A stretch of DNA of 64,000 bases from Cornus controversa (Eukaryota; Streptophyta; Magnoliopsida; Cornales; Cornaceae). The stretch spans positions 8,481,501-8,545,500 of the forward strand of contig CM048850.1 of NCBI GenBank assembly GCA_026545225.1, written 5' to 3'. Position 1 is the first letter of the stretch; each line of letters begins with the position of its first letter. Below the pieces are notes generated by a model. The model worked only from the letters and a program-made list of their open reading frames with translations, did not search any database and was not told the DNA's origin. The position numbers and the translations under genes are program-made. Below, piece by piece: positions 1-9,559 of the stretch.

Positions 1-733
1 TTCGACCAATGATCAGACCCCACCATTGTGTCTAGAACACCCAAAAAAACCTAAGATAGACCTAAGATCAAAAACGATACTCAAATCTGTGGTCCAATCA
101 AGTAGAGTCAAAGGGATAAAGGTAGAATGAACATTGACAACTCTTTGAAAAATTCTACTGATGTCATGGATGACATCACTCGAATGATGTCATCCAAATG
201 ACATAAGCAGGGACCACGTTGCCATCAAAAATTCGATAAACAACAGCCTGCACCTTGAAGTGCAGACCCCCTAAAAATAACTAGAATTTACAATTCTGTG
301 CTTTAAGGTGCGAAAATATGTTTCCCAAAAATTTTAGAATGACCAACGTGTCCCCAATGCAGAAGTCTATAAATAGGAGGTCATTTCTCTCCATTTTCAT
401 AGAACAACATACTATATTGTTATAATGCCTCTATAGTCTCTCAAAGAGTCTTTCTCTAGACTTTCTCTTTCTAAAAGAGCTCTCTCTCTACCCAAGTAGA
501 GAGGAGCCCTTCCTATACATATCAAATCTCCAATTTCACTCAAATTCAAGCTCAAGTCATCTTTTATATCCTTTTTGAAGAAGGTACTCAAGAGAAGTAA
601 GCCTCTAAGGAGGCTTTTCAAGTCATCTTATTTTGCCGCTTCGACATGTACCATTGAACTAGCAGGGGATAAGAGATAAGGGTTAAAATCACATGCAAAT
701 AGATGAGTTGTGCAAGACATAAAGTAAATGCAA
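1..733 (+). other. Unassigned promoter-like region, possibly LTR or pararetrovirus-derived
   Basis: No convincing protein frame. Several GATGTCAT or GATGACAT words lie at about 160-205, a TATAAATAGG box at 370-379, then a pyrimidine-rich stretch with a small hairpin (CTCTCTAC and GTAGAGAG around 485-505). This order, TGAC-rich upstream motifs, TATA box, then a CT-rich leader, is seen in LTR retrotransposon promoters and also in endogenous plant pararetroviruses. No LTR partner, primer-binding site or coding domain is visible, so the assignment stays open. The left edge is cut by the window. Confidence 0.3.
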
Positions 734-829
734 TGTCACACCTTGATTTCCAACACTTGGAAGGGTAAGGAAAATGGGGTTGATTAAGTTAAACATCAAC
801 ACCTTTCACCAGCAATTAGGCTCTGACGC
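734..829 (-). repeat. End fragment of a Tekay-type LTR plus primer-binding-site flank
   Basis: Begins TGTCACACCTTGATTTCC, the plus-strand view of the 3' end of the Tekay-type LTRs seen elsewhere in the window. It stops at CTCTGA, which with TACCAAG after 13116 would form the complement of the initiator-Met tRNA primer site (TTGGTATCAGAG). The Tat element at 830-13116 therefore landed in this older minus-strand element. Confidence 0.55.
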
Positions 830-1193
830 TGATGAGGTATTTGACTCCAATTATAAGTCAGGTAACATATGCGATTGTAATTTGTATGACGTGGATGAGA
901 GATGAACTTTAACCAAGACTCTTCTATCTCCAGATAAGACTAGGGAACTGAAGGGCTAGTCTCCTACTCGATGCGTTCTCGTCTGACTGCTATAAATACA
1001 GGGGCGATCCATATTCCAGGTATGTAATTAATATCCTATAAGTGCTTTTACAACTTAAAAATCCTTTTCAATATATGACTTGAGAGTTAGAGTGTAATCG
1101 GTCGGCACTGTGTCGGTGTCTTTTTGGTTACCCCTTGTTTGTCTTTTTCAAGTTAGCGTTGACCTAGATCACAAATCAGTTTGTGCTTCATCA
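830..1193 (+). repeat. 5' LTR of the Tat element
   Basis: Starts TGATGAGGTATTTGACTCC and ends TGCTTCATCA. It aligns along its whole length with 12752-13116, with scattered substitutions. A TATAAATA box lies at 991-998. Confidence 0.9.
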
Positions 1194-1195
1194 GT

Positions 1196-1210
1196 TGGCA
1201 CCGTGTATGG
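1196..1210 (+). other. Primer-binding site of the Tat element
   Basis: TGGCACCGTGTATGG follows the 5' LTR after two bases. Tat elements commonly have TTGGCGCCGT-like sequence here. I did not assign the tRNA. Confidence 0.6.
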
Positions 1211-1284
1211 AAGACGATCACGAACTTGATTGTTCTACGCGAAGCATGATGCACCTATGATCTAGGTTAGAGACCGCAGCCGAT

Positions 1285-2830
1285 AAGGATCCTTCTGCCT
1301 ATCACAATCCAGGCGGCCAGGATCCTCCTGCCAGTCACAATCCTGTCGGCCAAGATCCTCTTGCAGAACATAATCCACCAGCCAGTTAAGATCCGCATGT
1401 CGGTCATAATCCGCCAGTTTGCTAAGATCCTGCTGGCCACAACCTTGCTGCTCATAACCTTCTTGTAGCGGGAGAAGAAGGCATGCTTCCCCCTGGTCAG
1501 GGAGACTTACCTAGAGTACGTCTCGGAGCCCCAAAATACCAGGAGTGTGTCGCAGCGTTGGAACACCAGGTTCAGAACTTAAATCAAAGTCTGATCTAGG
1601 TACTCCAACAAAATGTCGCAATCTTGCAACGCTCCCCCCCCCCCCCCCGACGACACCGGTGCCGTCACGAAGCCACCCAGTATATCCAGAAGGGAACAAT
1701 GTTACACGAGATAGTGGGATCTTGGTGGATGGCGTTTCCTAGAGTCATGTGGGAAGCGAGCAAGTTGGGGTTAATCCCATTCAACTAATTTCGTCTGAAA
1801 GAGTTTGTACTCATGGATATTCGGGGCAGGTAGGGGAAATTGCTTATTATGACATGGAGATACAGGACCTCAGAGCTAAGGTGAAAAGTATAGCCTATGC
1901 CATGAAGGGGAAAGGCCCTGCTATAGTGGAGGATCTGGTCCAACAAACCAACCTCCCTTTTACCTCTGGAGTAATGAATTGTCCTTTGCCCAATAAGTTC
2001 AAGATGCCCACCCTTGAAAACTTTGACGAGACTAAGGACCCATTAGACCATCTTGAGGCTCTAATGTACCTTTAAGGAATGCCAGATAAAATTATGTGTA
2101 GAGCCTTTCCCACTACATTTCAAAGAGTTGAGCCAGTTGTTTGTGAGCAATTTCATTGCAGCCCGAAGACACAGAAAACCTGCCACTTATCTTCTGAACG
2201 TAAGGCAGACCATGGGAGAATCATTGCGAGATTACATCAACCGATTCAACAGGGAGATATTACAAGTCAATGCTTTGGATAAGAAGGTAGCAATTACCAT
2301 GCTCATGGGAGGCCTGCAACCCTCAAAATTTTTGTATTCAATCTTTAAACATCCACTAGAAAGCATGTTAGAGCTATTTATAAACACCCAAAAGTACATG
2401 AATGTTGAGGATGCCCTAGATGCATAGAGGAAAAAAGGAGATGGTAACAAAAATACCCAAGAAAAGCGGGGGACATTACATTAAGGAAGAAAGGGACCCC
2501 AAATATGGCAAGACAACGCAAGATTAGGGTGATAGGTCATCACGTCGATTTAAGAGATTCAATTTTTCCCTATTAAATACATCGATAAGCCAAATTCTCC
2601 TCTACATTCAAGATGATTTGGCCGTGATATGACCCTCAAAACTAAGAACTGATCCCGTGATAAGTATTGCAAATTTCACCGTGATCATGGACATGATATA
2701 GACGAGTGCATCAACTTAAAGAGGCAAATTGAAAGTCTGATTTGTAAGGGCCAGCTGCGTAAATTTGTGGTTAGAGATGAGAGGGGGACACAGAATCACC
2801 CACGAGATGACAAAGACAATAACACTCAAA
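1285..2830 (+). pseudogene. Tat gag (capsid and nucleocapsid), broken
   Basis: Gag would form the virus-like particle. The N-terminal part (about 1289-1455) holds five imperfect 11-codon repeats of the type DP-x-A-x-HNP-xx-Q, interrupted by two stops. A coiled-coil-like stretch and an 18-base C run (about 1630) follow, and the run probably breaks the frame. At 1749-2427 the capsid is readable with one frame change near 2075-2128: PTLENFDETKDPLDHLEAL is the Tat gag signature, followed by the SLRDYINRFNRE segment. A zinc knuckle (YCKFHRDHGHDIDEC) lies at about 2667-2712. Several stops show that it cannot make protein. Frame boundaries are approximate. Confidence 0.75.
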
Positions 2831-3053
2831 AAAACCCTCTATTAGGAGAAATCAGAGTTATCTCGGGTGGGTTTGCAGTGGCGGAAGTCCAAAGAGGCTC
2901 GAAAAGCGCATGAGGAAAAGAAAAAATTTCTACGAAGTGGGCAAAGTGAACGAGTCCCCCCCTTAGGCCAAACAACTTTGAATAGAGGATCATATCATAA
3001 CTTTCTCAAAGGATGATGCAAGGGGAATTCAGCAACCACATGATGATGCTCCA

Positions 3054-4540
3054 GTGGTTACACTAACTATCACCAATTTTATAATTAGGCGGGTATTGAT
3101 CGACAATGGCAGTTCTGCTAACATCCTATTTGTAGAAGCTTTTGACCAGATGAATATTGGTAAGAAAAAACTTAAGCCTCCTAAGTCCCCGCTTATCGAA
3201 TTCTCTGGGAAGAAACTCTTTCCACTTAGTGTCATTGCCCTTTCAGCCATTGTTGGTGCAAGTCCAAGACAAGTCACGAAGATGATGACCTTCTTTATGG
3301 TAAATTGCTCATCTACTTACAATGTTATTATGGGAAGAGCTACATTGAATGCCATGAAAGAAGTTACCTCCACTTACCATCTCCTCGTACGTTTCCCTAC
3401 TGACTATGGAGTTAGGGAGCTAAGGGGAGATCAAGTTATTGCCCGTGAATGTTACGCTACTTCCTTGAAAAAGAAAAAAATGTCAGAGATGTTGATTATC
3501 GAGGGCCTAGAGATTGAAAATAAAGAAGAGGTCTATCACACAAAGACAATGGAAGAGCTAATTGAAATCGACTTGTACGAGCCAGAATCCAATAAGAAGG
3601 TAAGCGTTGGGTCATCACTTTCACCCATCGCTCGTGAAAAACTTGTTTAATTCCTCAAAAGAAATAGAGATATATTTTCTTGGTCCCACGAGGACATACT
3701 CGGGATTAACCCTGCAGTTGTTATGCATCGATTGAATGTTGACCCTACTGCCAAGCCCGTCAGACAGAAGAGATGAACTTTCGCTTCAGAAAGAAATTTA
3801 GCAATCTCTGAGGAGGTTGATAAGTTATTGAAGGCCAATTTTATACAGGAATCGCACTCCCTAGACTAGTTAGCAAATGTAATCTTAGTGAAGAAGCCCA
3901 ATGGCAAGTGGCGCATATGCGTAGATTTCACCGGTCTAAATAAGGCATGCCCAAATGATAGTTTTTCTTTCCCACATATCAAAATGCTAGTGGAAGGAAA
4001 GACTGGATGTGAGTGACTTAGTTTTATGGATGCCTATTTCAGTTACAATCAAATCCCAATGCATCCATCGGATCGGGAGAATATATATTTCATAACAGAG
4101 AGAGGGTTGTACTGTTATACAGTGATGCCATTTGGTTTAAAAAATACGGGCGCGACCTACCAGAGGGTGGTCAACATGATGTTTAAAAATAAAATCAGCA
4201 TAAACATAGAGGTATACATTGATGATATGCTCGTCAAAAGTCTGAAAGCTATGAACCATTTGATTAACTTGCAAGAAGCCTTTGATGTCCTCTGAAGGTA
4301 CATGATAAGGCTCAACCCAAGGAAGTGCACTTTTGGAGTCTCGTTTGGAAAGTTTTTGGGTTACTTGGTCAGTAAAAGGGGAATAGAAGCCAACCCAGAA
4401 AAGGTCAAGGCAATTCTTGACACAAAATTGACCAGAACAATCAAAGAGGTTCAATGACTGACAGGTAAGGTGGCAGCATTAAATAGATTGATCTCTTGCG
4501 CTACAGATAAATGGTTCCCATTTTTTTAGGTCCTAAAAAA
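3054..4540 (+). pseudogene. Tat pol: protease and reverse transcriptase
   Basis: The aspartic protease is open at 3054-3650; its active site reads LIDNGSSANIL, the DNGS variant common in Tat. After a stop at 3648 the reverse transcriptase continues in the same reading direction: KPNGKWRICVDFTGLNKACPND near 3895, FMDAYFSYNQIPMHP at 4026, MPFGLKNTGATYQ near 4125, and the catalytic motif YIDDMLVKS at about 4215-4241, both aspartates kept. Stops occur at about 3774, 3869, 4015 and 4293. The order protease then RT fits Ty3/gypsy. It is a relic of a replication polyprotein. Confidence 0.86.
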
Positions 4541-4559
4541 CCTTTAAATGGACCTTGGA

Positions 4560-5500
4560 GTGTGAATAAGCCCTGGTTGACTTGAAGCATTATCTTGACT
4601 CACCCCCACTCTTGTCTCGTGCAAACTCGGGGGAGGAGTTGTACCTGTACTTGGTCGTTTCCCTTGCAGCGGTCAATTTCGCGCTAGTACAAGAAGATGA
4701 AGGGGTTCAAAGGCTCGTATACTATGCTAGCAAAGTACTTTGTGGGACTGAAAAAAGATATCCTATGATAGAGAAACTAGTTTTTGCCCTGGTCATGTCA
4801 GCCAAGAAACTTAGACCATATTTCTAAGCACACACAATAGTGGTACTTACTGATTAACCACTTCGGCAAGTTCTTTTCAAACCTGAAACTTTTGGACGAC
4901 TTGTGAAGTGGTCCATGAATATGGGGGAATTCGACATCCAATATAAACCAAGGTCGGTAATAAAAGGACAAGTACTTGCAGACTTTATAGCCGAAATGAC
5001 CTATCCGTCGGAGGAAGGGCATACATCAGTGGAAGAGCGGGAGAGACCAGCTCAACAAGATGGAGAAGACCAAATGAACCTAGACCACACATGGGAATTA
5101 TTTGTAGATGGATCATCAAATGCACAAGCCAGTGGCACGGGGATAATGATTATATGTATTGAGGGGGAGACCTTTAAATATGCCTTGCGGTTCATGTTCA
5201 AGGTGACAAACAACGAAGCTAAATATGAAGCTTTGATTGTAGGGCTGAAAATAGCAAGAGATTTCAAAGTGCAGCAATTAAAAGCTTTCATTGACTCCCA
5301 ATTGGTTGCCCGGTAAGTCTGTGCAGAATATGAAGCCAAAGGAGAAAGAATGAAGTCCTACTTACAAAAGGTTCACGGGCTAATCGCTCACTTCCAGAGG
5401 TTCTTCATTACGCGAGTCCCCCGTGATGAGAACTCTAATGCCGATGTTCTTGCTTATTTGGCAACTACATAGGAAGCTACAAATGATGCAGTACTTGTGG
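4560..5500 (+). pseudogene. Tat pol: RNase H and additional plant RNase H
   Basis: The first RNase H is readable at 4582-4827 (VNFALVQEDEGVQRLVYYASK, then EKRYPMIEKLVFALV). A second, differently built RNase H follows at 5088-5316: WELFVDGSSNAQASGTG, then TNNEAKYEALIVGL and DSQLV. These carry the D, E and D positions of the archaeal-like RNase H that only the Tat clade of plant gypsy elements has acquired. A stop at 5313 and others downstream break the frame. The tether to integrase runs to about 5550. Confidence 0.83.
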
Positions 5501-5553
5501 AGCACATGAAAGAACCAAATATAACACAAGAGGCATTGTGTGAGGTGAACTAA

Positions 5554-6820
5554 GTGGCTCAAGGCATGGAATGGGCAGATCCGCTTATCAAGTATATCAA
5601 AGATGGTGAGTTACCACTCGACAAGGTAGAGGAGCATAGAATAAGGATCAAGGCATTTAGATATACCCTAATCAATGGAATCCTCTATAAAAAAAGAGTC
5701 TCCATACCCTACTTACGGTGCATTTCAGTAGACGAAGCTCGATATGACATAAAGGAAATTTATGAAGGGGACTGCAGACTGCAGAAATCACGTAGGGGGC
5801 AGGTGCTTAGCTTACAAAGCTATCAAGCAGGGATACTATTGGTCCACTATATAGTAGGATGCACTGGACTTCATTAGAAAATGTGATGAATGCCAACGTT
5901 TCACCAATATCCCAAGACAACCACCACAAGAGTTAACTTCAATAGTCATGCCATGGTCTTTTGTCCAGTGGGGAATGGACTTGATTGCTCCCCTCCCTAT
6001 GGTAAAGGGGCAGACGAAGTTTGCAATTGTGACAATTGATTACTTCATTAAATGGGTGGAAACGGAGCCTTTGGCCAAAATTAGAGAGAAAAATGTTATT
6101 GATTTTGTATGAAAATTGGTCATATGCAGATTTGGAGTACCAAGGGTCATTGTCACAGACAACGGAAAGCAGTTTGAAAGTACGCGTTTCCAAAATTTTT
6201 GTTCCGAGCATGGCATAAAAAATCAGTACTCCTTACCAAGCCACCCACAGGCGAATGGGCAAGCTAAAGTTGTTAATAGAACTATGCTCAAGATGATCAA
6301 GACGCATTTGTAAAATTCCAAAGGTTTATAGCCAGAGCTACTACTAAGTATCCTATGTGCTTATAGGACCACTGCTAAAGTACCCATTGGGGGGAAACAC
6401 CCTACTTTTTAGCTTCGGGAAGTGAAGCGGTTCTCCCAGTGGAAATAGGTCAAGTGGCAAGTCATCGAACTAAGCACTATGACCCAGTCACAATGAAAGG
6501 GAGTTAAAGGCTAGTGCTTATTTCATCGAAGAAAAAAGAGAACAGACCTGTGTATGGGTAGCGGCGTATCAATAAGCCATGTCCCGGTACTACAACACTA
6601 GGGTCAAGCAGAGGAGTTTTCAACCTGGAAACCTAGTCCTTCATGAAGTAACTCAGGCTACTGAACCCCTAGGCACAAGAAAACTAGCTCATAACTGGGA
6701 GGGCCCTTACAGAGTTATCTGGACTTAACGACGGGGGACATATTAGTTGTAGACATTAGAAGGGAAGCAGTTGGCCCATCTTTAGAATGCTGAGCATCTG
6801 AGTAAATACTATTAGTGAGA
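5554..6820 (+). pseudogene. Tat pol: integrase, catalytic residue lost
   Basis: The segment at 5554-5760 is the N-terminal region. The zinc-binding part has frameshifts near 5790 and its CDECQRF end at about 5882. The core reads MDLIAPLPMVKGQTKFAIVT from about 5977, then VTDNGKQFES near 6153. At the third catalytic position the Glu of NGQAE-VxN is Lys (NGQAKVVNRT at about 6255). A stop at 6311 and several later ones follow. After about 6500 only traces of the C-terminal domain can be read. The enzyme would insert element cDNA into the genome; this copy could not. Confidence 0.8.
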
Positions 6821-6997
6821 CTTTTTTTTTAAGTTGCATTTACTTTGATAGTTCCAATTGAAACTTAGTTTGGTATCGAGCCTTAGGGCCAGAGGTCTAA
6901 GCTTTTTCTTGCATAATCTCTATTGTTATTAGAATGTCAATAAAAGTCTTTTTCATTTCAAAATATGTTATCGTAATTGAAACCAAAAATGAATAAT

Positions 6998-7674
6998 CAA
7001 CCCCACTGGCGCAGACCTCATTTAGAGGGCCTTTAATGAAAAAGGTGGGATAAATTAATTTCGAGAACATTGTCAATCAACCTCACTGGAGCACACCTCA
7101 TTCAGAGAACCTTTAATGAAAAAGGCGAGATAAATTAATTCCAAAAACATTGTCAATCAACCCCATTGGGGCACACCTCGTTCAGAGGACCTTTAATGAA
7201 AAAGACGGAATGAATTAATTCTAAGAACATTGTTAATCAACCCCACGGTGGCACACCTTGTTTAGAGGGCCTTTAATAAAAATGGAAGATTAATTAATTT
7301 CGATAACATTGTCAATCAACCCCACTGGGGCACACCTCGTTCAGAGGACCTTTAATGAAAAATGCGGGATGAACTAATTTTGAGAACATTGTCAATCAAC
7401 CCCACTGGGGCACACCTGGTTTAGAGGGCCTTTAATGAAAAAGACATTCGAGAACATTATTAATCAACCCCACTGGAGCACACCTCGTTCACAGGGCCTT
7501 TAATGAAAAAGGCGGGATAAATTAATTTTGAGAACATTGTTAATCAATCCCACTGGGGCACACCTCATTCAGAGGGCCTTTAATGAAAAAGCTGGGATGA
7601 ATTAATTTTGAGAACATTGTCAACCGACCCCATTAGGGCATAACCCATCAAGAGGAGTTTTAGCAAATGGCGAG
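6998..7674 (+). repeat. Tandem array of about 80-bp units in the Tat 3' untranslated region
   Basis: Eight units and one partial start at 6998, 7078, 7158, 7238, 7317, 7397, 7465, 7545 and 7625. Seven are 79-80 bp and one is 68 bp. Each starts CAACCCCACTGGGGCACACC and contains CCTTTAATGAAAAAGG and GAGAACATTGTCAAT. Tat-clade elements are known to carry hypervariable tandem repeats between pol and the 3' LTR, which can seed satellite DNA. Confidence 0.95.
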
Positions 7675-8530
7675 GTGAATCCCGTAAAAATTTGTTGCAT
7701 AGTTCTTTTTAGGGTTATGCCATGAAGACTTTTTTAATTAAAATATCTTAAACCAAAGGACACCACAATGAGAAAAAATAAATTATTATTGATAAAGCAG
7801 AGATTACAAAGTTGTAGGCTAAGGATGCTACGGAAAAATAGCATTGCAATGCAAAAAAAATCAAGGGTTGGCTTCCTCAACATCGTCCAGCTGCAAGTGG
7901 GTGAAGTCTATCCTTAGTTTCGCGAAAATATTCAAATCCTTCAACATACGATTGATCGTATATCCTATCAAATTTGGGCAAGTCCTTGAACTGCTCGACA
8001 GCCACAGCCCTAATCCCTGGCAGATCAGCATTAAGCCTGGCCATTTCCTCCCGTTCGTGATAAAGCTGGGAGTTAAGGACGTTAATCTCCCTTACATGAG
8101 AAACATGAGAGGAATGCAATGTCACGTCCTAAAATTTGGACCGCCAGGACTCCCCCGGACTGACTCGAGTCCCGAGTGTGAACCTATACACCCAACGTGT
8201 CCCAAAGGTCAGCAACACAAATCATACATAATCAGCGAAAGTATTTCTTACACATCAAAATTATTGATTTCAATGATCATTCTCAATATGGAATCCCACT
8301 TGCACAACACACTCACCCGTTCACTCATTCCAAGTCAACTCAACTCAACTCACTTTTAGGACTCATCACTTCGTGTATTTGGAATCTAAAACTGAAACCT
8401 ATACCATTGGATATAGAATCCAAAAATACTCAATTTCAAAAAAAAAACTACGCTCAATTTTGATTTAAAATGAAGAAGTTATGCCCGATTGAAGTTTGGG
8501 GCAACTTTCGGGGCATGCAGTAAAAAGTGA

Positions 8531-8738
8531 CTTCAATCCATCGAAGTGATGACTTCGATGCATCGGGACTTCGATGCATCGAAGTGCTGAGTTTGATGTA
8601 TTGAACCTTCGATCCATCGAACAAGTATTGTCGAAAAATAGCTCTCGGGACTTTTACATTCCAAAATCTCTGCAGGTTTTTTGATGCATCGAACTGGCAA
8701 CTTCGATGCATAGAACTGGATGCTTCGATGCATCGAAC
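8531..8738. repeat. Array of eight 16-bp palindromic words (CTTCGATGCATCGAAG)
   Basis: Copies start at about 8531, 8553, 8569, 8590, 8607, 8679, 8701 and 8723. The copy at 8569-8584 is a perfect 16-bp palindrome and the others have one to four changes. Spacers are unrelated and of unequal length. The array lies about 400-600 bp from the 3' end of the minus-strand solo LTR. Confidence 0.9.
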
Positions 8739-9435
8739 TACCTAAAAGCTAAAACTTTGCAACAGTCATTTTTGACCTTTTGGACCATTTTTACCAACAT
8801 AATCTATTCCAACAACCTCCAAATCATACAAGAAAAGAGTCTGCATCATTCACAAGTCCTAAATCATGCTCATAATCAAATCATGCACCAATATGAGTCA
8901 TTCTCACTTATAAACACATTCTATCCAAAAATAAAACTATCAAATAACTCCATTAACTTGTTAAATGAAACCAAATGCTCTTAACAAGCACTACATGAAC
9001 AAATCCATTGTCTCATCATATTTAACAAGTTTAGAATCCAAGCATACACACAAGTTACATTTGTCTAAAATATAACTACAACTCAAAGAGAAAGATCTCA
9101 TGCCACAAGCCAGCATAGATAGCCACAAAAATATACAATATCCAAAATGTATCAAAATTTTACAAGAGTTCCACTTGGACACTCAAGTCCCATCTGTCAT
9201 CGGTGCCTTATCTGTAAAAGAGTTTAGAATAAAGGGGTGAGCACCACTACGGCTCAGTAGGAATGTCTAAAACATAATTCCACAAGTTCCGTGAATACCA
9301 CATAAACATACATTTGCATTTAACATGTTGAGCAATTATGCACATAACATAACCATATCATAAGTAAGGTAGAATGCAACATGATATGCAAAACTCCCTC
9401 ATCCTCTCCACACATCCATTGGTCTCCAATCTACA

Positions 9436-9559
9436 GAGGGTTACCTTTACCGGAATACCTCTTGAGGGTTACCTTTACCGAAATAACTCACTACACATCA
9501 ATCCATGAGAGTACCTTGACTGGAATACCTCACGAGGGTTACCTTTATCGAAATACCTC
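9436..9559. repeat. Short inverted-repeat array with GAGG/CCTC stems
   Basis: Four units of the pattern GAG(G), GTTACCTTTACCGGAATA-like loop, CCTC: stems at 9436-9439 with 9458-9461, and 9534-9537 with 9556-9559, are exact; the two middle units are weaker. The position within the LTR matches the longer hairpin arrays at 14629-14915 and 46550-46817, though the loop sequence differs. Confidence 0.6.

Noticed and set aside
6998..7674. CRISPR-like regular repeat
   Set aside because: Whole 80-bp units repeat head to tail without unique spacers, and the DNA is plant nuclear.
8454..8733. Minus-strand frames rich in MHRS/DASK peptides
   Set aside because: They translate the palindromic words; no start context, no domain, and the array explains the periodicity.
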